In this document: piece by piece, positions 23,584-35,000 of the stretch | Numbering within the stretch: the stretch's first letter is position 1 | Layout of the letters: each line of letters begins with the position of its first letter | Translations under genes and position numbers: made by a program | Assembly: GCA_011800805.1 (NCBI GenBank) | Contig: MPNW01000098.1 | Location: 176,594 to 240,593, forward strand | Source: Hirudo medicinalis | Lineage: Eukaryota > Annelida > Clitellata > Hirudinida > Hirudinidae | DNA length: 64,000 nt | Direction: 5' to 3' | The notes under the pieces: generated by a model | What the model was told of the DNA's origin: nothing | What the model saw: only the letters and a program-made list of their open reading frames with translations | Databases searched by the model: none

Positions 23584-26500
23584 ATGAAAAAGGTGCCTAA
23601 AAAAGATGAGAGACGAAAACCTCCGACCACACGAAAAAATGTACGTAAGGTTTATACCACCAAGTTTCCAATATATAATGCTATTAGCTTTCTAAAAACA
23701 TCAAATGATGAAGGTGATGTTGGAACACATGAATAAACCATCGATACTGATCTATGTAAAAATTTGTTCGTGCAGTCTTCCTCAAAGCCTCCGAGCAGTC
23801 AACCGTCATCCAGTAACCAAAGCAGTGCACCGAGGCGCCTGAAAAACAAATTGTATATATGCGGTCTTCTACCGACAGTGCTACGTGAAGAACTTATAAG
23901 AGAGTTTGGAAAATTTGGCAAATTACATGATGTTTGGGTTGCCAAGAAACCCCCTGGATTCGCTTTTGTCGAATATATAAATTCTAGGGATGCTGAAAGA
24001 GTTGTTCATGAATTAGATGATACGAAGGTCAGTTGGTCGTTGTATTCAGCTTTGCTGTATTTTTTAATAATGTCAACATCGTTCTCAATCCAATCAGGTT
24101 TTGGGTTCTAAAGTTCGCATTGAGTTTGCAAAAGCCAACAAGGGTCCAGAAGATTCTAAAAAGCCCAAGAAGCTCCTTCCACTCAGCACTAGTAACTCTT
24201 CTGGAAGCAAAACTCTCTCAAGCAAGCCTGCCATTGCTCCCCTTATGGGCCAGTTGATTGTTCCATCCCTCCTAACGGCAAGCCTCGGTCCTAACCTGTC
24301 CTTGCTAGGCAGTCCACCCTTGTCAGGACTTTCATTATCTACATCTGGATTGGCAGGACCATCTTACAAGAGGGGCCGATCACCAAGGGATAGCAGGAGA
24401 TATAGGGGTGATTCTGGTAGTCAGTGGGAGCAAGGGATCGGTAGAAAAGCCATATCGCCTCTGATGAGAAGATACAGCAGATCACCTGTTGGAAGGGGAA
24501 GGTATGTTTTGGTTTTCATTAACAAACTATAAATAATTGTTTTTGTGTCATTGCAATATTTGCTATTTCGAGTGATTTATAATAAAGCGATTGGAAGTTT
24601 GCGAGAGCACTTATTTGAATGTTTGAAAAAATTTTAAATGTTGTAAATGTTTCATATTACACAGAGGCATAACTTGAAATGCGTTTGTCAACCCCACACC
24701 CTTATTCGCGTTTTTTTAAATGTCACAATTTGATCAAACCTGAACCAAGAGATCCACAAACTTAAGACTCGAAAGTCTAGCCACAATCTGCATTCAGCAT
24801 TCCTGCATGGTGTCTCAGGAACTGCATGGCATCTCTTGAGTCAAGACTCGCCTGAGCCTGGCCTGGCACCGTCTCGTCAAATTACTTCCCATTTGTTAGA
24901 GCAAAGTCAACTTGTGGAGAACTTCCATTGATTCCCAGTTAAATCTTTTAAGTTACAAAGGCCGTCCTCAAAATGTCCATTGCGGAAGAATGAAGCTAGA
25001 TTCTAGATGTCGTCCGTGCTCGGTCAATTTACAATCGACAACCGTGTTTGCAAAGTTTGCAGGCTATCGAGAGGAAATAAATGAAAAGTGATGCGACACT
25101 CTCCCGACTTTCGCGCAGTGACGACCTGAACCGTCGAGCCGTCCTTCCCGCTTCGTTGAATCACAACCTAAAGGATTTCATCGTTGGGGTTCTGAGGATA
25201 CTCTTCAACACACCATCCAACTACTCTTGGCTTCCAATCTCTGGATGTCTTAAGTAGTTGGCTCCATTCGAACAGAGCAGCGTTATTTGCGAATTCCCTT
25301 ATGTTTTCGTTTCAATGCCACTATCGTTTGCACACGACGGAGTAACGCTTAGAGCAGAAAATCTGGCTCTTGCAAGCTCTTGCTTAATGGATGAAAGACT
25401 TTCCTAACCTTATCTAGCTAAAGGATATTGAAACTCATTAATTAAAGTCAACCACTGGTAATATATGTGATTAGTTTTACCAGAAAGGTTATTAGACATT
25501 GGCTGTTTCTGTTTATGTTTATGGACTCACATTAGAACAAGCAAATAAATCAGTAACCCTAATAAGATACAAATGTTCATGAGATATTTACTTGATGCAT
25601 CGTAAACTGCTTTACTGTGTGGCAAATGATTACACTTGTGTTGATTTCATTACAGGATGCTCTCACCACCCCCTAAGAGGACTCTAGTTATGCCTCCATC
25701 TCCATTTTCAAGACTCTCCAGAAATCAAAGGTCAATTCCTTCTCTTTTACCCCCACCTCCTACTAGGTTAGATGACAGATAACTGAGAATTAGATTTAAT
25801 AGCTCTTGAAACTCTTGAAAAGCTATTGCAATCAGATTAATAACATTTCTATTTTGATTTTAGGGACGTGAATGTCAGCCCATCATCAAAGCTCATGAGG
25901 TTGTCTGGAACAACCCTCGGTAGGTTCTCGAGGAGTCCGGTCAGGACCGGAAGTCTGAGACGACCGAGGAGGTCGTTGAGTAGAACCCATACCAGATCAT
26001 CGATGAGGAATTGGGCGAGAATCAGCCCTCACAGAATCAAAAGGTCTAGTGGCAACAAGTTGAGGAGGTCCACTAGTCCCACTAGAAATCAATCTTTCAG
26101 TCATCACAGGAGATCAGAGAGTCATGGTAGAGAAAGATCTGCTAGTCTGAGAAGAAACTTTGTCAAGAGCCAGGTAAGGAGTGTCAAAAGAAACCAGAAG
26201 TCTTCGAGAAGTCGCTCGGTGGCTTCCAGAAGTTCCGGAAAGGATGTAGTTGAGCGTGAGAGTCCATTTAAAGACAGAGATGGTTGCAACAGCTATAAAA
26301 GAGGGCCATGGAATGCTTCTCCTGGAAGGTCAAAGAAACCCTGTGGCTTGAGAAGCAACTCCAGCCGGAGCAAGTCTCCTCCCAGGAGTCCGGGGTCCCA
26401 TGGTAGGGGTCACGACGGTGACTTGAGGAGATCAAGAAGCTCCAGCAGAACCAGTGTCGAGTCGTCAAACAACAGAATTCCGAGGACGCGCTCGTCGTCT

Positions 26501-28027
26501 GCAGAGAATGTCTCGCCTTATAGGGAAACAAGTATATCCAGCAACCGAAGGCATTCTCTAAGTGTTAGGAGGAATTTTTATAGAACTCCAGAAAGAGGAT
26601 ACTCAAGGGATCAGTCACCTCCTCTAAACTTTGTGAGGACTAGGTTGTTGGGAAGAACACCACCATCTCCACCTGTGAGGAAAACTGATTCTCCAGAAAA
26701 TCCAGCAGTTAATAATTCAGTAATTAGACCAAAATCAATCTCCAATTCCCCAACTAGAAGTGCTGACAGACTGTCCAGGAGTAGAAGCTGTGAAGCCAGA
26801 CCTTCTCTTAACAGGTCTCCCAGAGGCTCCGTGAGAACTAGAGGTAGCAGATGTGAATCATTTGCATCTTCGGAAAAGATTCAGTTGAATCCAGGCTTGA
26901 GAGATTGCAGACAAAGAGGGTCTCCTTCGTCCTCACCATCGACTTCAAGGTCCACATCTTCATCTCGTACCCCTCGGCTAACAAATGAAAAACCTCTTGG
27001 CTCACCTCAAAAGTCTTCTGAAGTAGATAGAAATTCTAGAGATTTGGACAAGTTAAAATCATTAAAAGCCCCAAAGCAAGGTGCTAGAACGAGCTCTGGT
27101 TCTCCTGAGTTATTGCAGAGTAAAGATAGTCAGAAGAAAAGATCTCGCAGTGTTGAAAGCAATAGCACAGCCAGGAAGAGAGCCTGTGTGAGATCGAGAG
27201 GTGTCCCAAGATCTCCTTCTGGATCGCCCGATTTGCAATCAGTTAAACATAGTCACGTACTGTCCATCAGAGAGGCCTCTCGTCAGAAGAGAAGTTTGAG
27301 TTCTAAGAGCAGAAATTCTAATTGCCGCTCGCCAAGAAGTCCTGAAGCTTCTCCAGGTCGTAAGACTCCTCTGGCTTATCAGTATCCGAGAGAAAGCATT
27401 TCGCCTCCTGTCAGGAAAAAGGAATTTCAACATTCTAAATCCCCAATGAACAAGAGTCCACAGCTTGCTTCTTCTGCTAGAGGTCTTCGCACAAAGGTGC
27501 ATCCTAGTCGCCACAATAGAGAATTGTCCAAGTATTCTAGACATGGTGCAACTCCTGCCAAAGAGGTTGAGAGATTCAAGAAGGAATACAGGCGTTCCCC
27601 ATCTCACCAGGAACGTCATAGGGTGAGGTATTACAAGTCACCGCCTCCACCCTTGGATCATCGACACTATAGAATGGTGGAGGATGAAATGGCAATGAGA
27701 TTGGAGAGATCACGTGCCTCTTACTATGAAGACCACCACCTGGACTCCCGAGGATCGAGCTACTACAGACGTTCAGAATATCTGGCAGAATCGGAAAAGA
27801 GCTACTACAGAAGACCTTCACCTCCAAGTCATCTCCCACCTCCTCCGTCCTATCCTTACAGAAGGTTGCCAGAAGTTCCTTACCAGAGGAGCAGGGTGAG
27901 GTGCGAAGAGGTTGATCAATATTATCGAACGACAGACCCTTACAGAGGAAGGATTCACAATCCACCCGTTGTTTATCGGTCAGGAACTAATGGTATCTAC
28001 TCAAGGCAAAGGCCCTACAGAAGATGA
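23584..28027 (+). CDS. SR-type RNA-binding protein with one RRM and a very long RS domain
   Basis: Predicted nuclear splicing factor. Exons: 23584-23640, 23776-24027, 24098-24501, 25656-25766, 25864-28027; 995 residues, phases consistent. A single RRM (about residues 35-115) has RNP2 LYICGL and RNP1 PPGFAFVEY with a preceding VWVAKK, the arrangement of SRSF3/SRSF7-type RRMs (VWVARNPPGFAFVEF). It is followed by Ser/Pro linkers and over 700 residues rich in RS, SR, SP and RSP, almost all in one 2.16-kb exon. The C-terminus turns to Tyr/Pro/Arg (SYYRRPSPPSHLPPPPSY, ending RQRPYRR). There is no zinc knuckle and no second RRM. Classic SR proteins are 160-350 residues, so this is either a greatly extended member or an SR-related protein. 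The start codon is the first ATG before a clean GTACGTAAG donor. AATAAA signals lie after 28,110. Confidence 0.85.
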
Positions 28028-28315
28028 CATTGCATTTTTGTGTTGTTTCTTGTATTAGTTTTGTGTGTTGTGAAAGATCAAGGCAATGTAAATTGCAATA
28101 GCTTATCAACAGGGAAAATAAATAATAAATTATGACTCATTAAAACATTGGTTCAGTAATTGGAATAACAGACTAAATGGAACTTCTAATCTGATTCATT
28201 GTACAGTTGTAATGCAACAGTTATAAAAATGTTTTAAGTGTAATAAATGGAGTCCCAGAAGTCACAGTTATTCAGATGTTTTATCACCAAAGTCTGGGTA
28301 ATGGTTTGTCTACTT

Positions 28316-28692
28316 CTAAATTATTGGTGTATATTGGGGATCGTATCCGTTGAACCCAGGTGGGAAGTTTTCTTGGGCGGATTGTTTTTCTGCATTGGGA
28401 AGAGAACAAGGGTAGAAAATGTTGTGAAAGACTCTCTTCCACATTTGTATATGGGGTGGCAGGTAGACACTTGTGGTGTAGGCAGCCATCGCGAGCAGGA
28501 AGACTAGGATACCATCTTCAAAATATTAACATTGCTGAGTAATGCCGAATGAAATGAATGATTTTACGAGTAAATCGACTCACTAAATAGTTTCCTTTCC
28601 CACGATTCGAGCATATACAATGACGTGACAAGGGTGTACTGATAATAGTAGAATTTGATCTTTTCGACCAACTTGATGGCCAGATTCGCCAT
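28316..28692 (-). CDS. SPTSSA: Small subunit of serine palmitoyltransferase (ssSPT, SPTSSA type)
   Basis: Small ER membrane activator of serine palmitoyltransferase, the first enzyme of sphingolipid synthesis. Two minus-strand exons, 28692-28584 and 28515-28316, join in phase to give 102 residues. The N-terminal part carries the family signature FYYYQY, TSLYMLESWER and LFNGILVF, then a hydrophobic stretch (LAMAAYTTSVY) and LPPHI. Vertebrate SPTSSA is about 71 residues and ends shortly after this point; here about 30 more residues follow (from KRVFHNIFYP, ending PQYTPII). The gene is convergent with the SR-protein gene, 288 bp between stop codons. Confidence 0.88.
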
Positions 28693-29412
28693 CTCCGTAA
28701 CGAAATAACTTGATAAAAGACTAGTAATTCAACCAAATTATTTAGCGTAACAGTTCTATTACGCAACAAGCCAAAACAGCTGTCATCGCAGGCATTGTTG
28801 ACTATGCTAAAAATAAAATATCTTCCTCCAATCAGTATTCAGTTCAATGTTCTTTGTGAATTCACAAAGCGTTTAATAAACATTTACAAATTAAATATAT
28901 GTAATCTCATTTAATTGTATATTTATTATCTTAAATTTAATGTGTTAATTGCTGCAAATTAAATTGTACAGGTTATGCTTCTAGTGAACTAATTGTCTAC
29001 TTCGTTACAAATAATTTTTTTTAGCTCTCATATCATTTGAAAAAAATCTATCTTTTTTCATGTTTGTACCAAAATAACGACATGGAGTTTAGCGACGGGT
29101 TTCTTACGATAAGAACGTATGGTCGCCCTTATGTATGATAACTGGAGCTCCATACCATATTGTATTTTTAAATATTATAAAATAAGCACAAAATGGTTTT
29201 TAAATCAAAAATAAATTTACAAGTCTAATAATAAAACTTGTTACAAGCAAATATTCATCCGATATTAAATATTTATAAAAACTAATTTGAGTAAATTTCA
29301 AATCGTCATACATGGTTTTTCCTTTTTATGATTAAATGTTTCCGTAAAAAAAATGGCATGTATCTATAACCAAAATAGTATTTTTAAAAGAATATGTTGA
29401 CACAACTTAGTG
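28693..29412. other. Intergenic, AT-rich
   Basis: Upstream region of the ssSPT gene and downstream region of the 62-residue candidate gene. No coding signal, RNA gene or repeat was recognised. Confidence 0.5.
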
Positions 29413-29792
29413 CTATCTCTTCCTAAAAGCCAACGCGACATAAATTCCGACCGATATCAGTTTAACCAACTTTCCCCACTGCTCCGGAAATAAATTATGG
29501 TTTTTGGAATATGCCTCCAGGAAAGTGGCTGCGAAAACGTTTGGTACAGACTTTGTCTATATTTGCCCGCACTCACCTAAAAAACAAATCGCTCTAGTAT
29601 AAGAAATGCCTAAACTCTGTAACCACTTATTTGAGAAAATCGCAAATCAACTGACCCCTCGACATTCATGCGTAATGAACAAAATGAAAGGAGGCGCCAA
29701 TTTATTGCGAGATTAAACATGAAATTTAAAATATAACATGCTAATACATTTTTTAAATAACTTAAAAGCGCGTTTGCATTTGCGCTCGACAT
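29413..29792 (-). CDS. Small C-terminal-anchored membrane protein candidate (62 residues)
   Basis: Not recognised. Two minus-strand exons, 29792-29748 (MSSANANALLSYLKN) and 29556-29413, join in phase 0. Exon 2 starts TKSVPNVFAATFLEAYSKN, continues through HNLFPEQWGKLVKL and ends ISVGIYVALAFRKR before a stop. Codon composition differs from the surrounding AT-rich DNA, and the last 20 residues form a hydrophobic segment closed by RKR, as in tail-anchored or small mitochondrial/ER proteins. The acceptor TTTTATTGCAG one base before the ATG suggests a 5' UTR intron. The exon 2 acceptor (AAATATAG) is weak, so the N-terminus is less certain than exon 2. Confidence 0.5.
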
Positions 29793-30168
29793 GCTGCAAT
29801 AAAAATTATTTCTCCATGAAAAAGCAGTAAGTACATTAGTAAGTCAAGAGTTAGAACTTATCACAGATACCCTGAGATACCTACAAATCAAAACTAGAGG
29901 GTCTAAGCGCATCTTTACTCAAAGTAAATTGTTTAGTACCATGGAGAAGTTACAGCTTGGATCTTTTACTGAAACAAATGTGTTGTTCAAGACATATGTT
30001 TTGCTTTTACTATGTACAATTCAGGGCTATAAAACAACCACAACAATTCTTGCTTTTCTACAAGGAGTGGTCATTTGAGGTTACAGCACCTGATTGTTGC
30101 TTTCTGACAACTGTGGAAAATAAAAATGAAGACTATCATGTACTAAATATTCAAAATATTATCCAAAT

Positions 30169-31112
30169 TCACCCCACCATTTTTTTCCTGTTGTCTAAGT
30201 GTTCAAGTCTCCTTTTCATGCTGCAGTATGCTTTTTTGCACCTTTCCATTTGCTTCATTATCCACTCTATTTTTTCTTCTGAAGTTTCTAATTTACTTAG
30301 ATGGGCTGAAATTAGAACACTGTATTTACAAAAAATGTAGCTAACAAATCAACTAATGTTCCCTACACTTACAGACATCATCAAATTTGAATTTTCTCTC
30401 AAAAATACATTTGTCTCTAATTCCTGATATGGCAAAAGTGTTAGCTTTAATAAAAATGAAGATGTGAAAAATTAATAAGTTTAGATTCAACTCACCGGTT
30501 TTATATGGTTCAGATGAAATTTTAAAATTTTGTGAACAATCATCTGTCCTCATAGGTGTAGAAGGTGATGATGAAGAGGAAGGAGAGGATGATGATGATG
30601 AACTGGAGGAAACAGATACACCACTGTCAGCATCTCTTTGACTAAAACACAACATTCATTTTACAATGCCTTTACATGTCAAAAAAACATCAGGAAATAA
30701 TTAAGTAATGGGAGTCTATAAACCGAAGTAATTACATATTGATGTTGCAAAGTATTCCTAATTTATCAATCAGATAATTTAAGATTTACCTGGTTGCATC
30801 TACTTCATAAGTCTGAGAATTTGTCAACTGCAGTTGATCATTTTTGGAGAAAGTCATCACTTTTTTCCTCCCTTTTGACATCAATTGACTATCATTCTTC
30901 TTATTAATTTCGTCGTCTTGAGCAGCATCTTTAGTGTTATTTTGTAAAGCTTCATTAGGTTTACTTTTATTGTCTTGAGAAGAGATATCCATTTTGGCTT
31001 TTTTATTGCAAAAAGATGCACTCCATTCAAAGCTTTCATCTAAAAACCTCTTTGGCCTTTTAATAAGATTCGACGATCTAGTACAACATCGGAGTGACTT
31101 GTTAAAATTCAT
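30169..31112 (-). CDS. Unrecognised 218-residue protein (four exons)
   Basis: Minus-strand exons 31112-30790, 30641-30496, 30423-30373 and 30305-30169 join in a single frame (657 nt), which supports a real gene. The N-terminus is basic (LIKRPKRFLDESFEW), the centre polar and probably disordered with a long serine run (about residues 115-130), and the C-terminus forms a charged, coiled-coil-like helix: SHLSKLETSEEKIEWIMKQ, then ERCKKAYCSMKRRLEHLD. Composition suggests a nuclear protein. No family is recognised. It is divergent from WDHD1 with 910 bp between start codons. Confidence 0.6.
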
Positions 31113-32022
31113 GCTTTAGTCTCTTGATGCTGACAAATTAAAGCATATCGTTCGAGCTAAATGTGACAAATCGCCTGTCCAGTTAAAATTAAAATCGAAC
31201 TCAAATTATTATCTTAGAACACCTTATTAGTGGATGATAAAACGTTTCACTGAGTGATCATTTAAACGTCAACAGCGACTACCGACATGGAAAGCATGTA
31301 TCAGCGATGCTTGGCCGGTTTCCTTGATATCACAAGAGTTTTTTAACCGATCAGACGGTCAGTTGTATCATAACCAAAACAAAATATAAATCACAACTCT
31401 CGATGGTAGAAAGCACGTTCTCTACTAACTGATCACTTTCAACATAACTGACCATCAATCGTGTTAGAGCAAAAAAGTGGAGATCCTCTGAATCTAAGTC
31501 CCAATGTAAAAATTAGACAGATTGTTAAGTATTTAATCTACTCAAATTCAAAATGCAAATTTATAAAACAACATCACATTAATAGTAATTTTGCAACAAA
31601 GTTTGCAAGGAATATATGCGTGGTTACGCTACTATGCTACCCAGTTTAAGCCCCTTTCATTGGCTATGCCCACACCTAGCCTTTGCAGTAAACAAACCAA
31701 TCAGCTGTACGCTATCATTGAATAAACAAAGTGAAAACTAGTTTCAAATAAATTTTGTTGTATTTTATTGTAATTATGGTTAAGAGTGACTTTGGATGTA
31801 TTGTTGTATTTCGTTGCATTCACTTTTAATCTGATCTGCATCCATGATAATTTAGGGGCATCTAAATTTGTCTAATTTGAAAATGTTTAAAATTGTTTTT
31901 TTTTTAATTAATTTTGCAAAATCATTTGGACGATTACTGAGTGCGATTTACAGCGGGAATAATTTGTTTTGAAAATTGCAAATCTAAGGGACGTCAGGCT
32001 GTTTACGAGGTTCGTGTTAGAA
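31113..32022. promoter_or_regulatory. Divergent intergenic region upstream of WDHD1
   Basis: Contains an inverted CCAAT box (ATTGG at 31659-31663) and a direct one (CCAATCAG at 31697-31704), about 40 bp apart. This arrangement is common in NF-Y-driven cell-cycle gene promoters, and WDHD1 is a replication gene. Sites are seen directly; the regulatory role is inferred. Confidence 0.35.
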
Positions 32023-35000
32023 ATGAATCCCAAAAGGAAACTCCACGGGAGGGAAAGAAATTATAAGGGGCATGTGGATATATGTTTCGATGAGACTGGA
32101 AGGTACTGAAGCAATCATTTTAATCAGTTAAATGCTTTTATGATTTAATATTTAGTAAAAAGTTGATCATGTTACAGTATTGTGAATTATTGAAAATAAG
32201 GCATTTATAAAACGCCCGTATATTTAAATCTTCATATAAATATATATTATATATATTCATATCTTCCTCCGCGAACACAATTAGTTGTCATGCTGATGTG
32301 AAATTCATTGATTGTTTTTTAATGATTTGTACATACAAGTGACCTTTAAGTGTTAATTTTTACTTTTAGCACCATAGCTACTTGTGCTTCTGATGGTGAA
32401 GCCAAAGTTTTCACTAGCTTGCACGATCAGAACCCAATTGTGTTCCGTGTAGATGATGCAGCCCATGCTGTCGGAATTGCTGTGAGTGCTCAAATTGTCA
32501 GTTTTAATTTTGATTTGCATACTGACAAGGATTACCAATGTTGCTCAGAACAATCGTCTGTACGTGGCTGGAGATGACAACTCCATCCAATGCTACAAAT
32601 TAGAAGATTCATCACTTGATGGCATCCTACTCAGATTTACCACCCATATCAATCACTTCTGCTTCAACAAGAGGAGGGACATTCTTGTTGCAGGAGCTGG
32701 GTCAGCTTTGAAAAATTGTTTGATATTTTCTGAATTATGCTGATATTATGTAACTACCAATCATGGCTTAGATGGTGATGCAATTACTTTTTAACATATT
32801 AGATTAGTTTTTAATAACTAATTATGTAATTATTTAGTATGTAGTAATTAATATCAATTACCCAATTGAAGGCTTAATTAAGGCTCTTTAATTGCTGAGT
32901 ATTGTCACTTTTAGATCATACAATTGTATCCCATTTACTGGGTATCCTGTCTGCATTGCCTGCGATTGTGATCAACAGAACACTCACAATAAATACATAT
33001 TATAATATCTTGCAATATAATAAGTAATATCCTGATTAAAATCTTTTATGGGTATTGTTGATTTTGAAAGTGCCTGGTAGGTTTGGTAATAAGTCTTTAT
33101 TAAAACCATCAACTGCAGCGATTTCATGGTGAAAACAATCAACCTAAAGACGTCTTCACAGACCGATTTCAAGGGGCACACGGCCCCGGTGCTGTCCGTG
33201 GCCATCCACCCAGACGATCGGATCATTGTGGGTATATTTTGTAACTCTCGAATAAAGTTAAATAAATAAATGTTTCTCTTTAATTGTTCAATATGAATAA
33301 ATGTATGTGATACCTCAACACAGGCATCTTCGAGTTGCGACGGTTCGGTCCGCATCTGGCAATGCAGCTCGGGGAAATGCCTGAAGATGCTCTCGTGCCT
33401 CCCGAAGTCGAACGACGTCGGCGCCTCTAAAACACTGGCTCGAATCTGCTTCACTCCCGATGGAAAGGTGAGTTCATTCTTAAAGGTAGTTCGTTTATTT
33501 TCCCAGTATCGGTGGCGTTTTTTTGATAATCTTTGGGAATGCGGCCCTGCGTCGACTTGATGGAAGTTCTCCATTTTTGCTCAGATGCCGACAACGTTCG
33601 AGCGATTAAATCGTGAAAGCTCGCATTACTTTACATAAGAACTCATGCTCGGCGATATCGTGATTAATCTTAATCTAATTTTAAGGGCTTTCATATTTTA
33701 ATTCAGTCGATTGATTTCAATGTTGCATGGTAATGTCAATGGAATGTTTGACTCTGATTAAGTGAATATTTCAGTACCTCTTGGTGCCGACGCTCGACAA
33801 AGTCTCCGCTTACGATGCTCAGAAGTGGACCAACGCCTTTGACCTTACGCCAAACATCAGCGTCGTAATGGTCAGCAGATACAAAAATGTTGATTGCTCT
33901 TGAAATATTAAAAATCTTCAGTAATAATAAGCATTAGAGCATGAAAAAACTATTACAGGCAGTAAGATTAGTCAAAATAGTAAAATAATTATTATTTTTG
34001 ATTTGATTACTGATGAGTTAATGCCTGCCTAAAGAGTTTTATTCACATACACGTCGAAGATTATCATCTACGAACTCCTTTTATTTATTTCTGTACATTC
34101 AGCCTCTCTCCCTGTTGAGCTTTTCGTCTTGCGGAAAATTCATAGCGGGTGCGAGTAAGGACGGATGGATTTTCGTTTGGAACTTCAAGGAAAAGAAAGT
34201 CATAAAGAGGTGATGGCATTGGTGATACTTTGTCGTCTGCTCGGGTGTCGTCGGCTTTGTTTGTTAATTAAATTCATTTGTCACGAGGTTTTGCTACAAC
34301 CTTTTGTTGGCTGTTTATCTGCTGTGCTAATATACAGACCATCTTAAATGCACTTAAGATGGTATTTCACTTGCAAGTTTGTATAAATATCTTTCATATT
34401 TGCCAATTAATTATAATAATTACTTGGTTAACATTCTCTTTAGAAAGTGAAACTAATATTTAACCGTTAAAATAGAAATTATCATTAATAATAAATGCCA
34501 TTAATGATTAATATTTTCAGTAATCATCTATCAAAGATCTAATTCAATTAAATACATGTCCTTTTAATTTGCTTTATTTGTTATTTAAAAAGTCGTTTAA
34601 ACAATATTTATTGCATGAAATTGTATAGTTTATGATTTTGTAAATTACTCTTTGTAGATAATCCTGTACATAATGATTTATTTGGGTCAATCTGACAGCG
34701 GAAGTGTGCGCTTCCTTAAGTCTGGCCCTTTGAGTTTATTTGAATTTGTTTTAATGCTTTTTTTGCTTTGTATGTAACTTGTTTGTTTGTTTAAATCAAT
34801 AAAACTCAAAAAAACCCCAAAAAAGTAATGATTATTATTATTATTACGCATTAATTAATTTATTATTATTTATTAATAATCACTATCCATTGTGTATTAG
34901 CAATTTAGTTAATTATTCCTTCGACAGGGAGAAACATGACAAAAAGGTCTCACTGACTGCACTTGTGTGGAAGCCTCATTCGAACGACATTTTATACTGC

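Noticed and set aside
27239..27965. Antisense ORFs inside the SR exon
   Set aside because: Shadows of the long RS-encoding frame.
29957..30340. Plus-strand ORF of 127 codons
   Set aside because: AT-rich, no domain, and it overlaps the last exon of the phase-consistent minus-strand gene.
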